A DNA stretch of 15,005 nt from SAT2750 sp964476375 (GCA_964476375.1 CAYYZW010000271.1:1-15005), one strand, 5' to 3'. Positions 6,863 to 14,800 are shown, counted from the stretch's first letter. The notes: generated from the sequence alone by a model not told the origin. A program made the numbers and translations.

Positions 6863-8343
6863 TAATCACGATCTCGTAGTTCCAGGCATTTTTCTTCCAG
6901 TTGCCGGGCAATCTCGGGATGATCGCCGATCACGTTCTGCCGCTCGGAAATATCCTCGGTCATATCGAACAGGAAGTAAGGTTTCTGGAAGGGCTTGCCC
7001 CGGGGCATCTCCCGTCCGCCCGACCCGTTGCAGAGTACCAGCTTCCATTTTCCCTGGCGGATGGCAAAAGCACCTCCGGCAGAATGGTGGATGACCGGAT
7101 CTCGTTGCCGGGACCATGAATTCCCCCGCATCAGCGGCAGCAGGCTGAAGCTATCCTGGGCCGCTCCTGGCGGGATCGTCGCCCCGGAGATCTCTGCTGC
7201 CGTGGCGAAGAAATCGACCAGGCAGATTGTCTCGTCACAGCGGCTCCCTGGTTCAATCGCACCTGGCCAGCGGGCCAGGAAGGGAACATGATGGCCCGCT
7301 TCCCAGATATCGGCCTTGGTCCCCCGGAAGATATAGTTAGAGCGGTGCCGGTCTGCCCGGAATGCCTGGACCGTCTGATCATCGACATGTCCTCTCGCAT
7401 CCTCCTCATCTCGCCGGTGCATGAAAGAACCGTTGTCACTGGTATAGATGACCAGCGTCTTCTCCGAGATCTCACATTCATCCAGCGTCTTCAGGATCTG
7501 GCCGACCGTCCAGTCCACCTGGACGATGAAATCCCCGTAGGGCCCCAGCTTCGTCTTTCCCTGGAAGCGGGTATGCGGCAGGACCGGCTTGTGAGGGGCA
7601 CCGAGGGGAAAGTAGAGAAAGAACGGCTGTTGCCCGGTGCTCTGGCGACGAATGAACCCGGTCGCCTGCGAGAGCAGATCATCGAGACAGTCCTCCATCA
7701 CCAGGTCCTCGGACCTGGGGCCCTTCCGCAAGAAAGCGGGGAATTTCTGCGCCGGCTGCTCCACCGTGACCGGGTTGGTCACACGACCATTCTCAATGTA
7801 GACGTAGGGGGGAAAGTCAAGCGATGCGGGAATGACATAGGAATTGTCAAAACCACGTGTCCCCGGATGATCCTTTACCGGCTTGTTGAAATCGAGCGAC
7901 ATGCTGTCCTGCTGCGTGCCAAAATTCAAACCCAGGTGCCACTTCCCTACAATGCCGGTGTGGTAACCAGCCTGCTTGAGGACCGAGGCCACCGTCGGAC
8001 GATCCTTTTCGATCAGTGGGGCACCGTACCCATCCAGGACACCTCGCTTCAGGGGGCTGCGCCAGCAGTACCTCCCGGTCATCACGCCATAACGGGTCGG
8101 CGTGCAGACTGCCGATGGACTGTGGGCGTCGTGAAAGGTCATCCCCTCGCGGGCAATCCGGTCCAGGCTGGGCGTGGGTATCTGGCTGTCACTGTTCAGT
8201 ACTCCCACATCCCCGTACCCCATGTCATCGGCAAGGATGAAGATGATGTTTGGAGCGGCCGCCATCGCAGGGGATAACCCTGCGAGCACAACAAGCAGGA
8301 GAAAAGCCTGACCACAAAAGCGAAAGGATCCGGATATTTTCAT
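6859..8343 (-). CDS. Secreted formylglycine-dependent sulfatase (arylsulfatase A-like)
   Basis: This 494-residue sulfatase has an N-terminal signal peptide (hydrophobic about 13-27, AMA-like cleavage near residue 30), so it is exported. It would cleave sulfate esters, most likely of a sulfated polysaccharide, in keeping with the many sulfatases of marine planctomycetes. Catalytic features are D39 and D40 (metal), C80-TPTR84 (the CxPxR motif whose Cys is oxidised to formylglycine), K134 and H136 (GKWHLG), H251 (GAPHKP), D303 and N304 (TSDNG) and K343. The chosen ATG at 8341-8343 has an AAGGAG site exactly 8 bases upstream and gives a clean signal peptide. The in-frame ATG at 8394 would add 17 polar residues that spoil it. 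No modifying enzyme gene lies nearby. The substrate cannot be predicted from the sequence. Confidence 0.96.
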   Translation of the reverse strand: MKISGSFRFCGQAFLLLVVLAGLSPAMAAAPNIIFILADDMGYGDVGVLNSDSQIPTPSLDRIAREGMTFHDAHSPSAVCTPTRYGVMTGRYCWRSPLKRGVLDGYGAPLIEKDRPTVASVLKQAGYHTGIVGKWHLGLNFGTQQDSMSLDFNKPVKDHPGTRGFDNSYVIPASLDFPPYVYIENGRVTNPVTVEQPAQKFPAFLRKGPRSEDLVMEDCLDDLLSQATGFIRRQSTGQQPFFLYFPLGAPHKPVLPHTRFQGKTKLGPYGDFIVQVDWTVGQILKTLDECEISEKTLVIYTSDNGSFMHRRDEEDARGHVDDQTVQAFRADRHRSNYIFRGTKADIWEAGHHVPFLARWPGAIEPGSRCDETICLVDFFATAAEISGATIPPGAAQDSFSLLPLMRGNSWSRQRDPVIHHSAGGAFAIRQGKWKLVLCNGSGGREMPRGKPFQKPYFLFDMTEDISERQNVIGDHPEIARQLEEKCLELRDRDY

Positions 8344-8351
8344 TTTCTTTT

Positions 8352-8357
8352 CTCCTT
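8352..8357 (-). promoter_or_regulatory. Ribosome binding site of the sulfatase
   Basis: On the minus strand AAGGAG stands 8 bases before the ATG at 8343-8341. It settles the start against the longer in-frame ATG at 8394, and is the best Shine-Dalgarno match in the window. Confidence 0.8.
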
Positions 8358-8401
8358 GACCTGGCAAATCAGGCATTTCGACTTCCAGCGGCAATCTCGG
8401 A

Positions 8402-8431
8402 TTGATCTACCGGCTGATTTCAGCGTACAAC
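8402..8431 (+). promoter_or_regulatory. Possible sigma70-like promoter of the TIGR03067/nucleoside hydrolase pair
   Basis: TTGATC at 8402-8407 and TACAAC at 8426-8431 are separated by 18 bases, each matching the consensus at four of six positions. The predicted transcription start is about 30 bases before the ATG at 8471. The site lies in the 127-base gap shared with the divergent sulfatase. It is motif evidence only. Confidence 0.35.
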
Positions 8432-8470
8432 TCCCACTCCCAAATTCCCACCCACAGGGAAACAGAAAAG

Positions 8471-8917
8471 ATGGCCAAGTACATCCTGGTGCTCATTATG
8501 ACTGCCATTCTCCCGATCCCTTTCACGGGTTCTCCCACGTCCGCCGAGGAGGACGCAAAGGACAAAACGCCTTCACTCATCGGCATCTGGCAAGTGGAGT
8601 CAGCCACCCTGGAAGGCCAGGCTTTTCCAAAGGAAGTAACCGACACGATGACACTTCGCATGCGTGGGGGCCGCTACGAGGCGCATGTCGGGAACCAGGT
8701 CGACCGTGGCAGCTACAAGGTCAACGACACCCCAGTGCCCATGCAGATGGACATCCAGGGTATCGAGGGGGTCAACAAGGGTACAACCTTCCTGGCGATT
8801 TACGACTGGCAGGAAGAAAAGCTGCGAATCTGTTACAGCGTCGAGGAGGGAAAGCGGCCAAAGAAGTTTGAAGCAACCCAACCAGGACACTTCCTGGTTA
8901 TTTACGTGAGAAAGTAA
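8471..8917 (+). CDS. TIGR03067 family exported lipocalin-like protein
   Basis: This small protein of 148 residues has a signal peptide (hydrophobic residues 4-17, then small residues up to SAEE near 27). The rest fits the TIGR03067 domain common in planctomycetes: LIGIWQVESATLEGQ at the start, TLRMRGGRYEAH, GSYKVND, then LRICYS followed by RPKKFEA at the end. The domain is predicted to form a lipocalin-like beta-barrel of unknown ligand. The frame is open back to 8402, but the ATG at 8471 gives the signal peptide and is preceded by AGGGAAA, so I start there. Only 2 bases separate its stop from the nucleoside hydrolase ATG, which strongly suggests co-transcription and translational coupling. 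A substrate-binding or accessory role for that enzyme is conceivable but unproven. Confidence 0.88.
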   Translation: MAKYILVLIMTAILPIPFTGSPTSAEEDAKDKTPSLIGIWQVESATLEGQAFPKEVTDTMTLRMRGGRYEAHVGNQVDRGSYKVNDTPVPMQMDIQGIEGVNKGTTFLAIYDWQEEKLRICYSVEEGKRPKKFEATQPGHFLVIYVRK

Positions 8918-8919
8918 AA

Positions 8920-9960
8920 ATGACGCCCACCCAACGCACGGCCACGTTCCTGCTGATGCTGACTGGGATGATTGCAGTCCCGTCCTCTGACAGGAACCTT
9001 CCGGACGGAAGCGAAGAGCCTCTCCTGGTTATTTTCGACACGGACATTGGCAATGACGTGGACGACGCCCTGGCCCTGGGCATCCTGCATGCCCTGGAGA
9101 GTCGGGGGAAGTGCCGCCTGCTGGCTGTCACGGTCAGCAAGGACCATCCCCAGGCAGCCTCCTTCGTCGACGCCGTCAACACTTTTTATGGACGTGGAGA
9201 AATCCCAATCGGCGTAGTTCGTGATGGCCCGACTCCGGCAGCCAGCACGTTCACGGTCCTGGCAGACCAGCATGACGAGGACCAAGCCCGCTATCCCCAT
9301 GACCTCCAGAGCGGGGAAGAGGCCCCGGAAGCAACGAATCTTTTGCGAAAAATCCTTGCCGAGCAGGAAGACAGCTCGGTGGTCTTCATCCAGGTCGGTT
9401 TTTCCACCAACCTGGCTCGCCTGCTCGATTCCAAGGCCGACGACCATTCCTCGCTTGACGGCCAGCAACTGGTCGCCAGCAAGGTCAAGCTTCTCTCGGC
9501 CATGGCCGGGGCATTCAAGCCCATCGGGGACGAGGAACGATATCTTGAATACAACGTGGTCAAGGACATCGAAAGTGCCAGGCGCGTCTTTCACGACTGG
9601 CCGACACCGGTTGTCTTGAGTGGTTACGAGATCGGCATTTCGGCTCGCTATCCTTCCAGGAGCATCCTGCAGGACTATAACTACGTCAAGCACCACCCGC
9701 TGCCAGAGGCCTACACACTCTACAACCCTCCTCCACACGATCGGCCGACCTGGGATTTAACGAGTGTCCTCCAGGCGGTCGAACCCGGGCGGGAGTACTT
9801 CCAGCTTTCCACGACCGGAACCGTGACAGTGGAAGAAGACGGTTTTACACGGTTCGAAAAGGACACGGACGGGAATCGCCGTTACCTGGTCCTTTCCCCC
9901 TCCGGCATTGGCCGCCTCACCGAGGCACTGGTCCAACTCTGCAGCCAGCCCCCGGGATAA
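8920..9960 (+). CDS. Exported nucleoside hydrolase-like protein (IU-nucleoside hydrolase family)
   Basis: This 346-residue protein carries the diagnostic metal-binding N-terminal motif of inosine/uridine-preferring nucleoside hydrolases, here FDTDIGNDVDDALAL at about residues 39-53 with Asp 40, 42, 48 and 49. Further family features are a central QVGFSTNLARLL (T164, N165), EYNVVKDIESA (N213, D217) near the ribose-binding part, and a late Asp (D280 in DRPTWD). The reaction would be hydrolysis of the N-glycosidic bond of a nucleoside, or of a related ribosyl compound. The first 20 residues contain a hydrophobic stretch (ATFLLMLTGMIAV), so export is likely, which is typical of the planctomycete and Bacteroidetes subgroup. 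It begins 2 bases after the TIGR03067 gene and has a weak ribosome site, which fits translational coupling. It converges with the aminotransferase gene 18 bases away. Confidence 0.92.
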   Translation: MTPTQRTATFLLMLTGMIAVPSSDRNLPDGSEEPLLVIFDTDIGNDVDDALALGILHALESRGKCRLLAVTVSKDHPQAASFVDAVNTFYGRGEIPIGVVRDGPTPAASTFTVLADQHDEDQARYPHDLQSGEEAPEATNLLRKILAEQEDSSVVFIQVGFSTNLARLLDSKADDHSSLDGQQLVASKVKLLSAMAGAFKPIGDEERYLEYNVVKDIESARRVFHDWPTPVVLSGYEIGISARYPSRSILQDYNYVKHHPLPEAYTLYNPPPHDRPTWDLTSVLQAVEPGREYFQLSTTGTVTVEEDGFTRFEKDTDGNRRYLVLSPSGIGRLTEALVQLCSQPPG

Positions 9961-9978
9961 GACCAGCGACGGAAACAA

Positions 9979-10905
9979 TCACTTTTCATCACCACCGAGC
10001 TGATCGGTCGCCTGTTTTACCACGTCGATGCCAACCAGCTCGCTCCAGCCAGAAAGCAGTTGCCTGGTGAGAGAGCCGACCTGGCCATCCCCGACCGGCA
10101 GGTCATTGAAACGGGTGGCGGGCATGATGCAGTAGGGTGTGCTGGTAAAGAACAACTCATCAGCCGTGTAGAGGTCATAGGGCAACAGCCGTGCCTCCTG
10201 GATGGGGATCCCCAGGCTCTCTGCGATCTCCAGGGTGGTCTCACGAGTGATGCCGGCAAGACAATTCTCGCTGGTCGGCGTCTTCAGGACCCCGCCATCG
10301 ACAATAAAAATATTGCCCCCCTTGTTCTCCGAAACGTAACCATCGGTGTCGAGCCAGACACTCTGGGCATCGGCATCGACCAGCTTCACCTCGTGTTCCA
10401 TCAACATGGAAAAGAAGCGGCTGCGATTCTTGATCCGTGCATCCATCGACTGGGCGGGAACCTGACGGCTCATCGGGGTCACGGCGTGGCAGCCCTCGCT
10501 GTAGTAACGGGCCCAGCCGGTCAAGTCCATCGGTGCGTTAAAGATCATCACGGTCGGACCGCTGTTCTTGACCGTCGGATCAGGTCCAATCTTGTGGATC
10601 CCCGACGAGATATTGTGAACAATCCAGTAATCCTCCCCGGACTGACATAACTGCTGGTTCCGCCCAAGCAGGTCCATCGTGACATCGGCAAGTTCTTCCA
10701 GGGACATGCCAATATCGATGCGGGCGATCTTGAGTGATTTGAAGAGCCGGTCGAGATGAGACTGAAGCTTGAACGGTTGATGACCAAACGTACGAGTCGA
10801 CTCGGTGACGGTATAACCCAGCGAAACGGCAGTATCAAATATGGAAATCCGGGCCTCCGATTCAGGAACCCATTCGCCACTCAGATAAACAAGGCGGTCA
10901 GTCAT
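9979..10905 (-). CDS. Class IV PLP-dependent aminotransferase (BCAT/D-amino acid transaminase-like)
   Basis: This 308-residue cytosolic fold-type IV PLP enzyme is close in length to branched-chain aminotransferases, D-amino acid transaminases and aminodeoxychorismate lyases. Visible features are LSGEWVPESEARISIFDTAV at the start (the usual flap and N-domain), R53 in HLDRLF, the Schiff-base lysine K159 in DARIKNRSRF, and VSENKGGNIF at 191-200 with E193 for the pyridine nitrogen and the phosphate-binding turn. A late FFTSTPYCIMPATR segment also fits. The sequence does not separate branched-chain from D-amino acid specificity. No clear Shine-Dalgarno site precedes the ATG. It is the third gene of a minus-strand run, 27 bases downstream of the STAS gene, and shares its likely transcript. 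It ends 18 bases from the convergent nucleoside hydrolase. Confidence 0.93.
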   Translation of the reverse strand: MTDRLVYLSGEWVPESEARISIFDTAVSLGYTVTESTRTFGHQPFKLQSHLDRLFKSLKIARIDIGMSLEELADVTMDLLGRNQQLCQSGEDYWIVHNISSGIHKIGPDPTVKNSGPTVMIFNAPMDLTGWARYYSEGCHAVTPMSRQVPAQSMDARIKNRSRFFSMLMEHEVKLVDADAQSVWLDTDGYVSENKGGNIFIVDGGVLKTPTSENCLAGITRETTLEIAESLGIPIQEARLLPYDLYTADELFFTSTPYCIMPATRFNDLPVGDGQVGSLTRQLLSGWSELVGIDVVKQATDQLGGDEK

Positions 10906-10932
10906 GGTGGATGATTTACGTGCTCCCTGCCA

Positions 10933-11298
10933 TCAGTTCCCCTGGCACAGTTGCTCCAGTGCCGTGGCCTGGTCATCAAGGATATCAAAAAATGTATCGA
11001 GCCGGGAGATCTCAAAAACCCGCCGGATTTCGGGTTTCATCTCAACCAGCTTCAAATCCCCCTGGTGCTGAAGGATCTTTTTCTTCAGCAGGATCAAGCG
11101 GTTCAGGGCGGCACTGGAAAGAAAAGAGACCTCTGCCAGGTTGATCACCAGCCTGCGGGCGCCCTCCTCGTCGACAAGCTGAAAAAGGGAATCCCCCATC
11201 TGCTGGATGGTACCGGAATCAAGAACCCGGTTCGTGATGAAACGGACAACCGTCACATCCTCCTGCTGCTGAAGCTCAAACAGGCCTTCCGCATTCAT
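10933..11298 (-). CDS. STAS domain protein (anti-sigma factor antagonist-like)
   Basis: This 121-residue protein is a single STAS domain: FELQQQEDVTVVRF at the start, RRLVINLAEVSFLSSAALNR in the middle and LKLVEMKPEIRRVFEISRLD towards the end. By alignment with SpoIIAA, S62 in FLSSAALNR occupies the phosphorylated Ser position, while the preceding Asp of the DSSG motif is replaced by Ser. In the family the unphosphorylated protein binds an anti-sigma kinase and frees a sigma factor, or works in a similar partner switch. No kinase or phosphatase gene is nearby. A GGAG site lies 10 bases before the ATG. A strong sigma70-like promoter lies just upstream (11367-11394), and the aminotransferase gene follows after 27 bases. 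The partner and regulon are unknown. Confidence 0.92.
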   Translation of the reverse strand: MNAEGLFELQQQEDVTVVRFITNRVLDSGTIQQMGDSLFQLVDEEGARRLVINLAEVSFLSSAALNRLILLKKKILQHQGDLKLVEMKPEIRRVFEISRLDTFFDILDDQATALEQLCQGN

Positions 11299-11366
11299 GC
11301 GGTCGTTTCTCCAAATCCGCTTTTCGTTCTTTCCGACAGGGAGCAGTGGACTTCGCCACAGCGGTC

Positions 11367-11394
11367 ATCTTAGAAGCCGACCGGTGACTGTCAA
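11367..11394 (-). promoter_or_regulatory. Sigma70-like promoter for the STAS and aminotransferase genes
   Basis: On the minus strand, TTGACA (11394-11389, six of six) is followed after 16 bases by TAAGAT (11372-11367, four of six). The predicted transcript would have a leader of about 60 bases before the STAS ATG at 11298. The TGA inside TTGACA is the stop codon of the upstream small membrane protein gene, so the promoter begins exactly where that gene ends. Confidence 0.6.
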
Positions 11395-11705
11395 CGGTTT
11401 TCGGCCGGACCACCCGGAGCGGGCTCCGTGATCCTGGAAATCGAGAGACTGTGCAGGACCAGCGCTCCCCCGACAGAAAGCAGCAGCCAGCCCATCCAGT
11501 CGGGAACATGAAGAACATACTGGCGAGTTCCAGCAGGATTGTGCGCGACCGGAATATGTTCTGCTGCAGGCTGCTTGAAACTCAACAGCGGCTCAATGTA
11601 CGGGTTCGCCGAATCGGCAAAGACGTAGGTCTCTACAAGCCGGAACTGGGCGCCAAGCCCCAGGACAAGGCAGCCGGCCATTAGGATCTGGTGACGGTTG
11701 AACAT
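11391..11705 (-). CDS. Small two-helix membrane protein of unknown function
   Basis: I cannot assign a named family to this 104-residue protein. It has a hydrophobic N-terminal helix (about 8-20, LMAGCLVLGLGAQ) followed by FRLVETYVF. A polar middle of roughly 40 residues follows, then a second hydrophobic helix (about 69-87, WMGWLLLSVGGALVLHSLS) and a short Pro/Gly-rich tail. The topology suggests both ends on the same side of the membrane, with the middle loop exposed. A GGAG site lies 7 bases before the ATG, and a good promoter stands upstream at 11736-11764, so expression is likely. It is divergent from the lipid-remodelling fusion gene and sits 92 bases upstream of the STAS gene. The codon pattern and the control signals support a real gene. 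The function is not predictable. Confidence 0.75.
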   Translation of the reverse strand: MFNRHQILMAGCLVLGLGAQFRLVETYVFADSANPYIEPLLSFKQPAAEHIPVAHNPAGTRQYVLHVPDWMGWLLLSVGGALVLHSLSISRITEPAPGGPAENR

Positions 11706-11735
11706 CCACGACTCCGCAGAAAAATGGGCGAGAAA

Positions 11736-11764
11736 ATGTTACAATGCTGTTCGCTTGATGTGAA
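11736..11764 (-). promoter_or_regulatory. Sigma70-like promoter for the small membrane protein gene
   Basis: On the minus strand, TTCACA (11764-11759, five of six) and TAACAT (11741-11736, four of six) are separated by 17 bases. Transcription would start near 11729 and give a leader of about 24 bases. It overlaps a plus-strand extended -10 element at 11737-11745. Confidence 0.5.
11737..11745 (+). promoter_or_regulatory. Extended -10 promoter element facing the fusion gene
   Basis: TGTTACAAT fits an extended -10 (TGn followed by TACAAT, five of six). No good -35 box is visible. A transcript would start near 11752, leaving a leader of about 94 bases before the ATG at 11846, or about 205 bases before an alternative TTG start at 11957. 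It overlaps the opposing -10 box at 11736-11741, so the two promoters could not be occupied at once. Confidence 0.4.
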
Positions 11765-11797
11765 TGGCCTGGTGACTCGGTTCTCCTACTAGTTTCA

Positions 11798-11839
11798 TCG
11801 ATCGTCGAACCGATACGCTTCAAAGCGGATGTCGATCGT
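11798..11839 (+). repeat. Leader element: paired TCGATCGT copies around a CGCTT/AAGCG hairpin
   Basis: TCGATCGT occurs at 11798-11805 and again at 11832-11839. Because the core CGATCG is self-complementary, the two copies can pair as the base of a stem. Inside them CGCTT (11816-11820) and AAGCG (11823-11827) form a small hairpin with a 2-base loop. The structure ends 6 bases before the ATG at 11846 of the fusion gene. It could be an RNA leader or a DNA operator. The pairing is seen and the role inferred. Confidence 0.4.
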
Positions 11840-11845
11840 TGGTTT

Positions 11846-14800
11846 ATGTGGCAGGAACCATTTGCAGCCATTCTTCGCATTGTGCTGAATTCAAGGAGTA
11901 ATTTACTCCACGACAGCGATTTCCCCCCTTTTTCACACCCAGTTCCCAAACGACCCTTGAGCAGTTCTGATATTACCCCTGTCTCGCACCCCGCCGACGA
12001 CAACCCATCGAGCTTGCGTTCGACCAGTTTTGTCGCCCTGACGGTGACCCAGTTTCTAACCGCCACCAATGACAATATCTTCCGCTGGCTGGCGGTAGGG
12101 ATCGGCAAGGACTATTTCCCGGAAAGCCAGAGTTTCGTACTGGTTCTCGGAATCGTCTGTTTTGCCCTGCCCTATATTTTCCTTTCAGCGATTGCTGGTT
12201 TCTTCTCCGATCGGTTCAGCAAGCGAGACGTGATCGTCTGGTGCAAGTATGCCGAGGTCGGCATCATGCTGATCGGTATCCTGGCGATCAGCATGCAGAT
12301 GATCGAACTCTTGTTCTTAGCGGTCTTTTTCATGGGGGCCCAGAGTGCCCTGTTTTCACCCGGCAAGCTGGGGGCGATCCCGGAATTGCTCAAGGAAGAA
12401 AAAGTCCCTGCGGCCAACGGCCTGTTCGGGCTCACCACGATCGGGGCCACGGTACTGGGCATGGCCATCGGAAACTGGCTCAGTGACGTGACCGGGCACA
12501 AGGGCCTGGAACATGTCTGGCTTTCGGCGGGCTGCCTGCTGGTCGTCTCGATCACCGGGGTCTTTGTCAGCATCGTGATCCGACGCCTGCCTGTGGCATC
12601 TCCCGAACGGACGTTCCCCTTCGACGCTCCCCAGCAAACCTGGCGGGATCTCAAGACCCTGGCTTCCAACAAGGCCCTGCTGCGAGTCGCCCTGGGGATT
12701 GCTTTTTTCTGGGCCGTCGGATCGATGGCAAACCTGAACATCGACCAGTTTGCCTGGGAAGGTGGAGGGACGCTTGAAACGGACAAGCTCCCGCTGCTCT
12801 TTAGCCTGATACTCGGCATCGGCCTGGGAAGCGTGATGGCTGGCATCTGGTCAGCGGGGCGTGTCGAACTGGGCATGCTGACCCCTGGTGCGATAGGTAT
12901 CGCCACTTTTTCCTTCCTGCTTTTCACTGTGGAGGGACAGGTGATCGATCCCGACAACGCCTTCAGCTCTGCCTTCGTTTTTGCATGCCTGTTCCTTTTC
13001 GGCTTGGGCTTCAGTGCCGGGATGTTCAACGTCCCCCTGAGTGCATACATGCAAAGCCGCAGCCCGGTCCGCACACGGGGATCGATCCTGGCTGCCTCGA
13101 ACTTCCTCACCTTCGTGGGAATCCTTGTCTTTAGCTGTTTCTATGGCCTGCTGCGGATGGAGGTGGGCGAGCCAGGTGACACAGAACCTCTGTTCAGTGC
13201 CACGCAGGTCTTCCTTGTTGCCAGCGTGCTGACCATTCCTGTGGTGATCTATGTGGTCTGCCTGATCCCCCAGGCGACCCTCCGCTTTATGGCCTGGATG
13301 CTAAGCCGGACAATTTACCGTGTGCGTTCCAGTGGGATGGACAACATTCCCGAGGAGGGAGGCGCCGTACTGGCCCCCAATCATGTCACCTGGGTGGACG
13401 GGATCCTGCTGGTGCTGACCAGTCCCCGGCCGGTTCGGATGGTCGTCTTTGCGGGCAATTTCAAGTCCCGGCTGATAAACTTCCTGGGCCGTATTTTCGG
13501 GGTGATCATCATCCGGCCTGGCAGCAAGTCGATCACAAAAAGCCTGGACGAGGCAGCCGAGGCGGCTCGCAAGGGCGATCTCGTCTGCATTTTCCCGGAA
13601 GGAGAACTCTCCCGCACTGGCCAGGTACAGACGTTTAAGCGAGGTGTGATCAAGATCCTTGAAAAAGCCGATGTCCCGGTGATTCCGGTCTACCTGGACG
13701 GACTTTGGGGGAGCATCTTTAGCTTCGACCGTGGTAAATTCTTCTGGAAGTGGCCTCGAAAGATCCCTTACCCGGTCTGGATTCATTTTGGCCAGCCAAT
13801 TGAAAAGCTGGATAACGTATTCCAATTACGCCAGGCCGTCCAGGACCTGGGAGCCGAGGCGGTGGAGCATCGCATGAATAATGACGCTAACCTGACCCGT
13901 GACTTTGTCATCCAGTGCAAGAAGAGAGGACGTCGGCTCAAGTATGCCGATTCCACGAACGAGGAACGCAGTGGAAAGCAGCTGCTCACACGGACCCTCA
14001 TCCTTCGCAGGCTAATCCAGCCGCTGCTCGACGAGGACGAGAAATATGTCGGGGTGATGATCCCGCCACCCGTGGCTGCCGCCACCACCAATACCGCCCT
14101 GGCTATCGACAAGCGGGTAGCGGTCAACCTGAACTACTCGGTCTCAGCCGAAATCCTCAATACCTGCATCGAGCTGGCTGGCATCAAGCATGTGATCACC
14201 AGTCGGCTGGCGTACATGGAGTTCAAGAAACGCCTCAAGCTGGACCTGAACGACCTGAATGCCGAGCTGATTTTCCTGGAGGATTTCCGCAAGACCATTA
14301 CGCTCTGGGACAAGGTCGCCGGCGCCCTGACAGCCAAGTTGCCTGCCTGGGCATTAATCCGCAAGTTCGGTTTGAATTCCATCCGCGGGGATGACACCCT
14401 GACCATTATCTTCACCTCCGGATCCACGGGGATTCCCAAGGGAGTGATGTTGACCCATGCCAACATCACCTCCAACATCGATGCCATTGACCAGGTCGTC
14501 CACCTCAAGCCGACCGATACGATAATTGGCTTCCTGCCTTTCTTCCACGTCTTCGGCTTCACCGTCACGCTCTGGAGTGCCCTCAAGCTGGACATCGCTT
14601 CTGCCTTTCACAGCAGTCCGCTGGATAGCAAGAAGATCGGTGAACTCTGCCAGAAATTCAGTGGCACGGTACTGCTTGCAACCCCCACTTTCCTGCGTGG
14701 TTTCATCCGCCGCTGTGACCCGGAATACTTCGAGACCCTCGACGTGGTCGTGACGGGAGCCGAGAAGCTCCCGATCGACCTGGCCGAGGCATTCGAGGAG

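Noticed and set aside
7288..8277. Long open frame on the plus strand (329 codons)
   Set aside because: It is antisense to the sulfatase, whose catalytic residues and signal peptide are clear. The translation has no domain-like pattern.
9994..10018. ACCGA/TCGGT hairpin followed by TTTT as a terminator for the nucleoside hydrolase
   Set aside because: The stem is only 5 bp, the T run is short and 6 bases away, and it lies in the coding end of the aminotransferase.
12172..13110. Long open frame on the minus strand (312 codons)
   Set aside because: It is antisense to the MFS part of the fusion gene and is rich in Ser, Pro and Arg with no motif.
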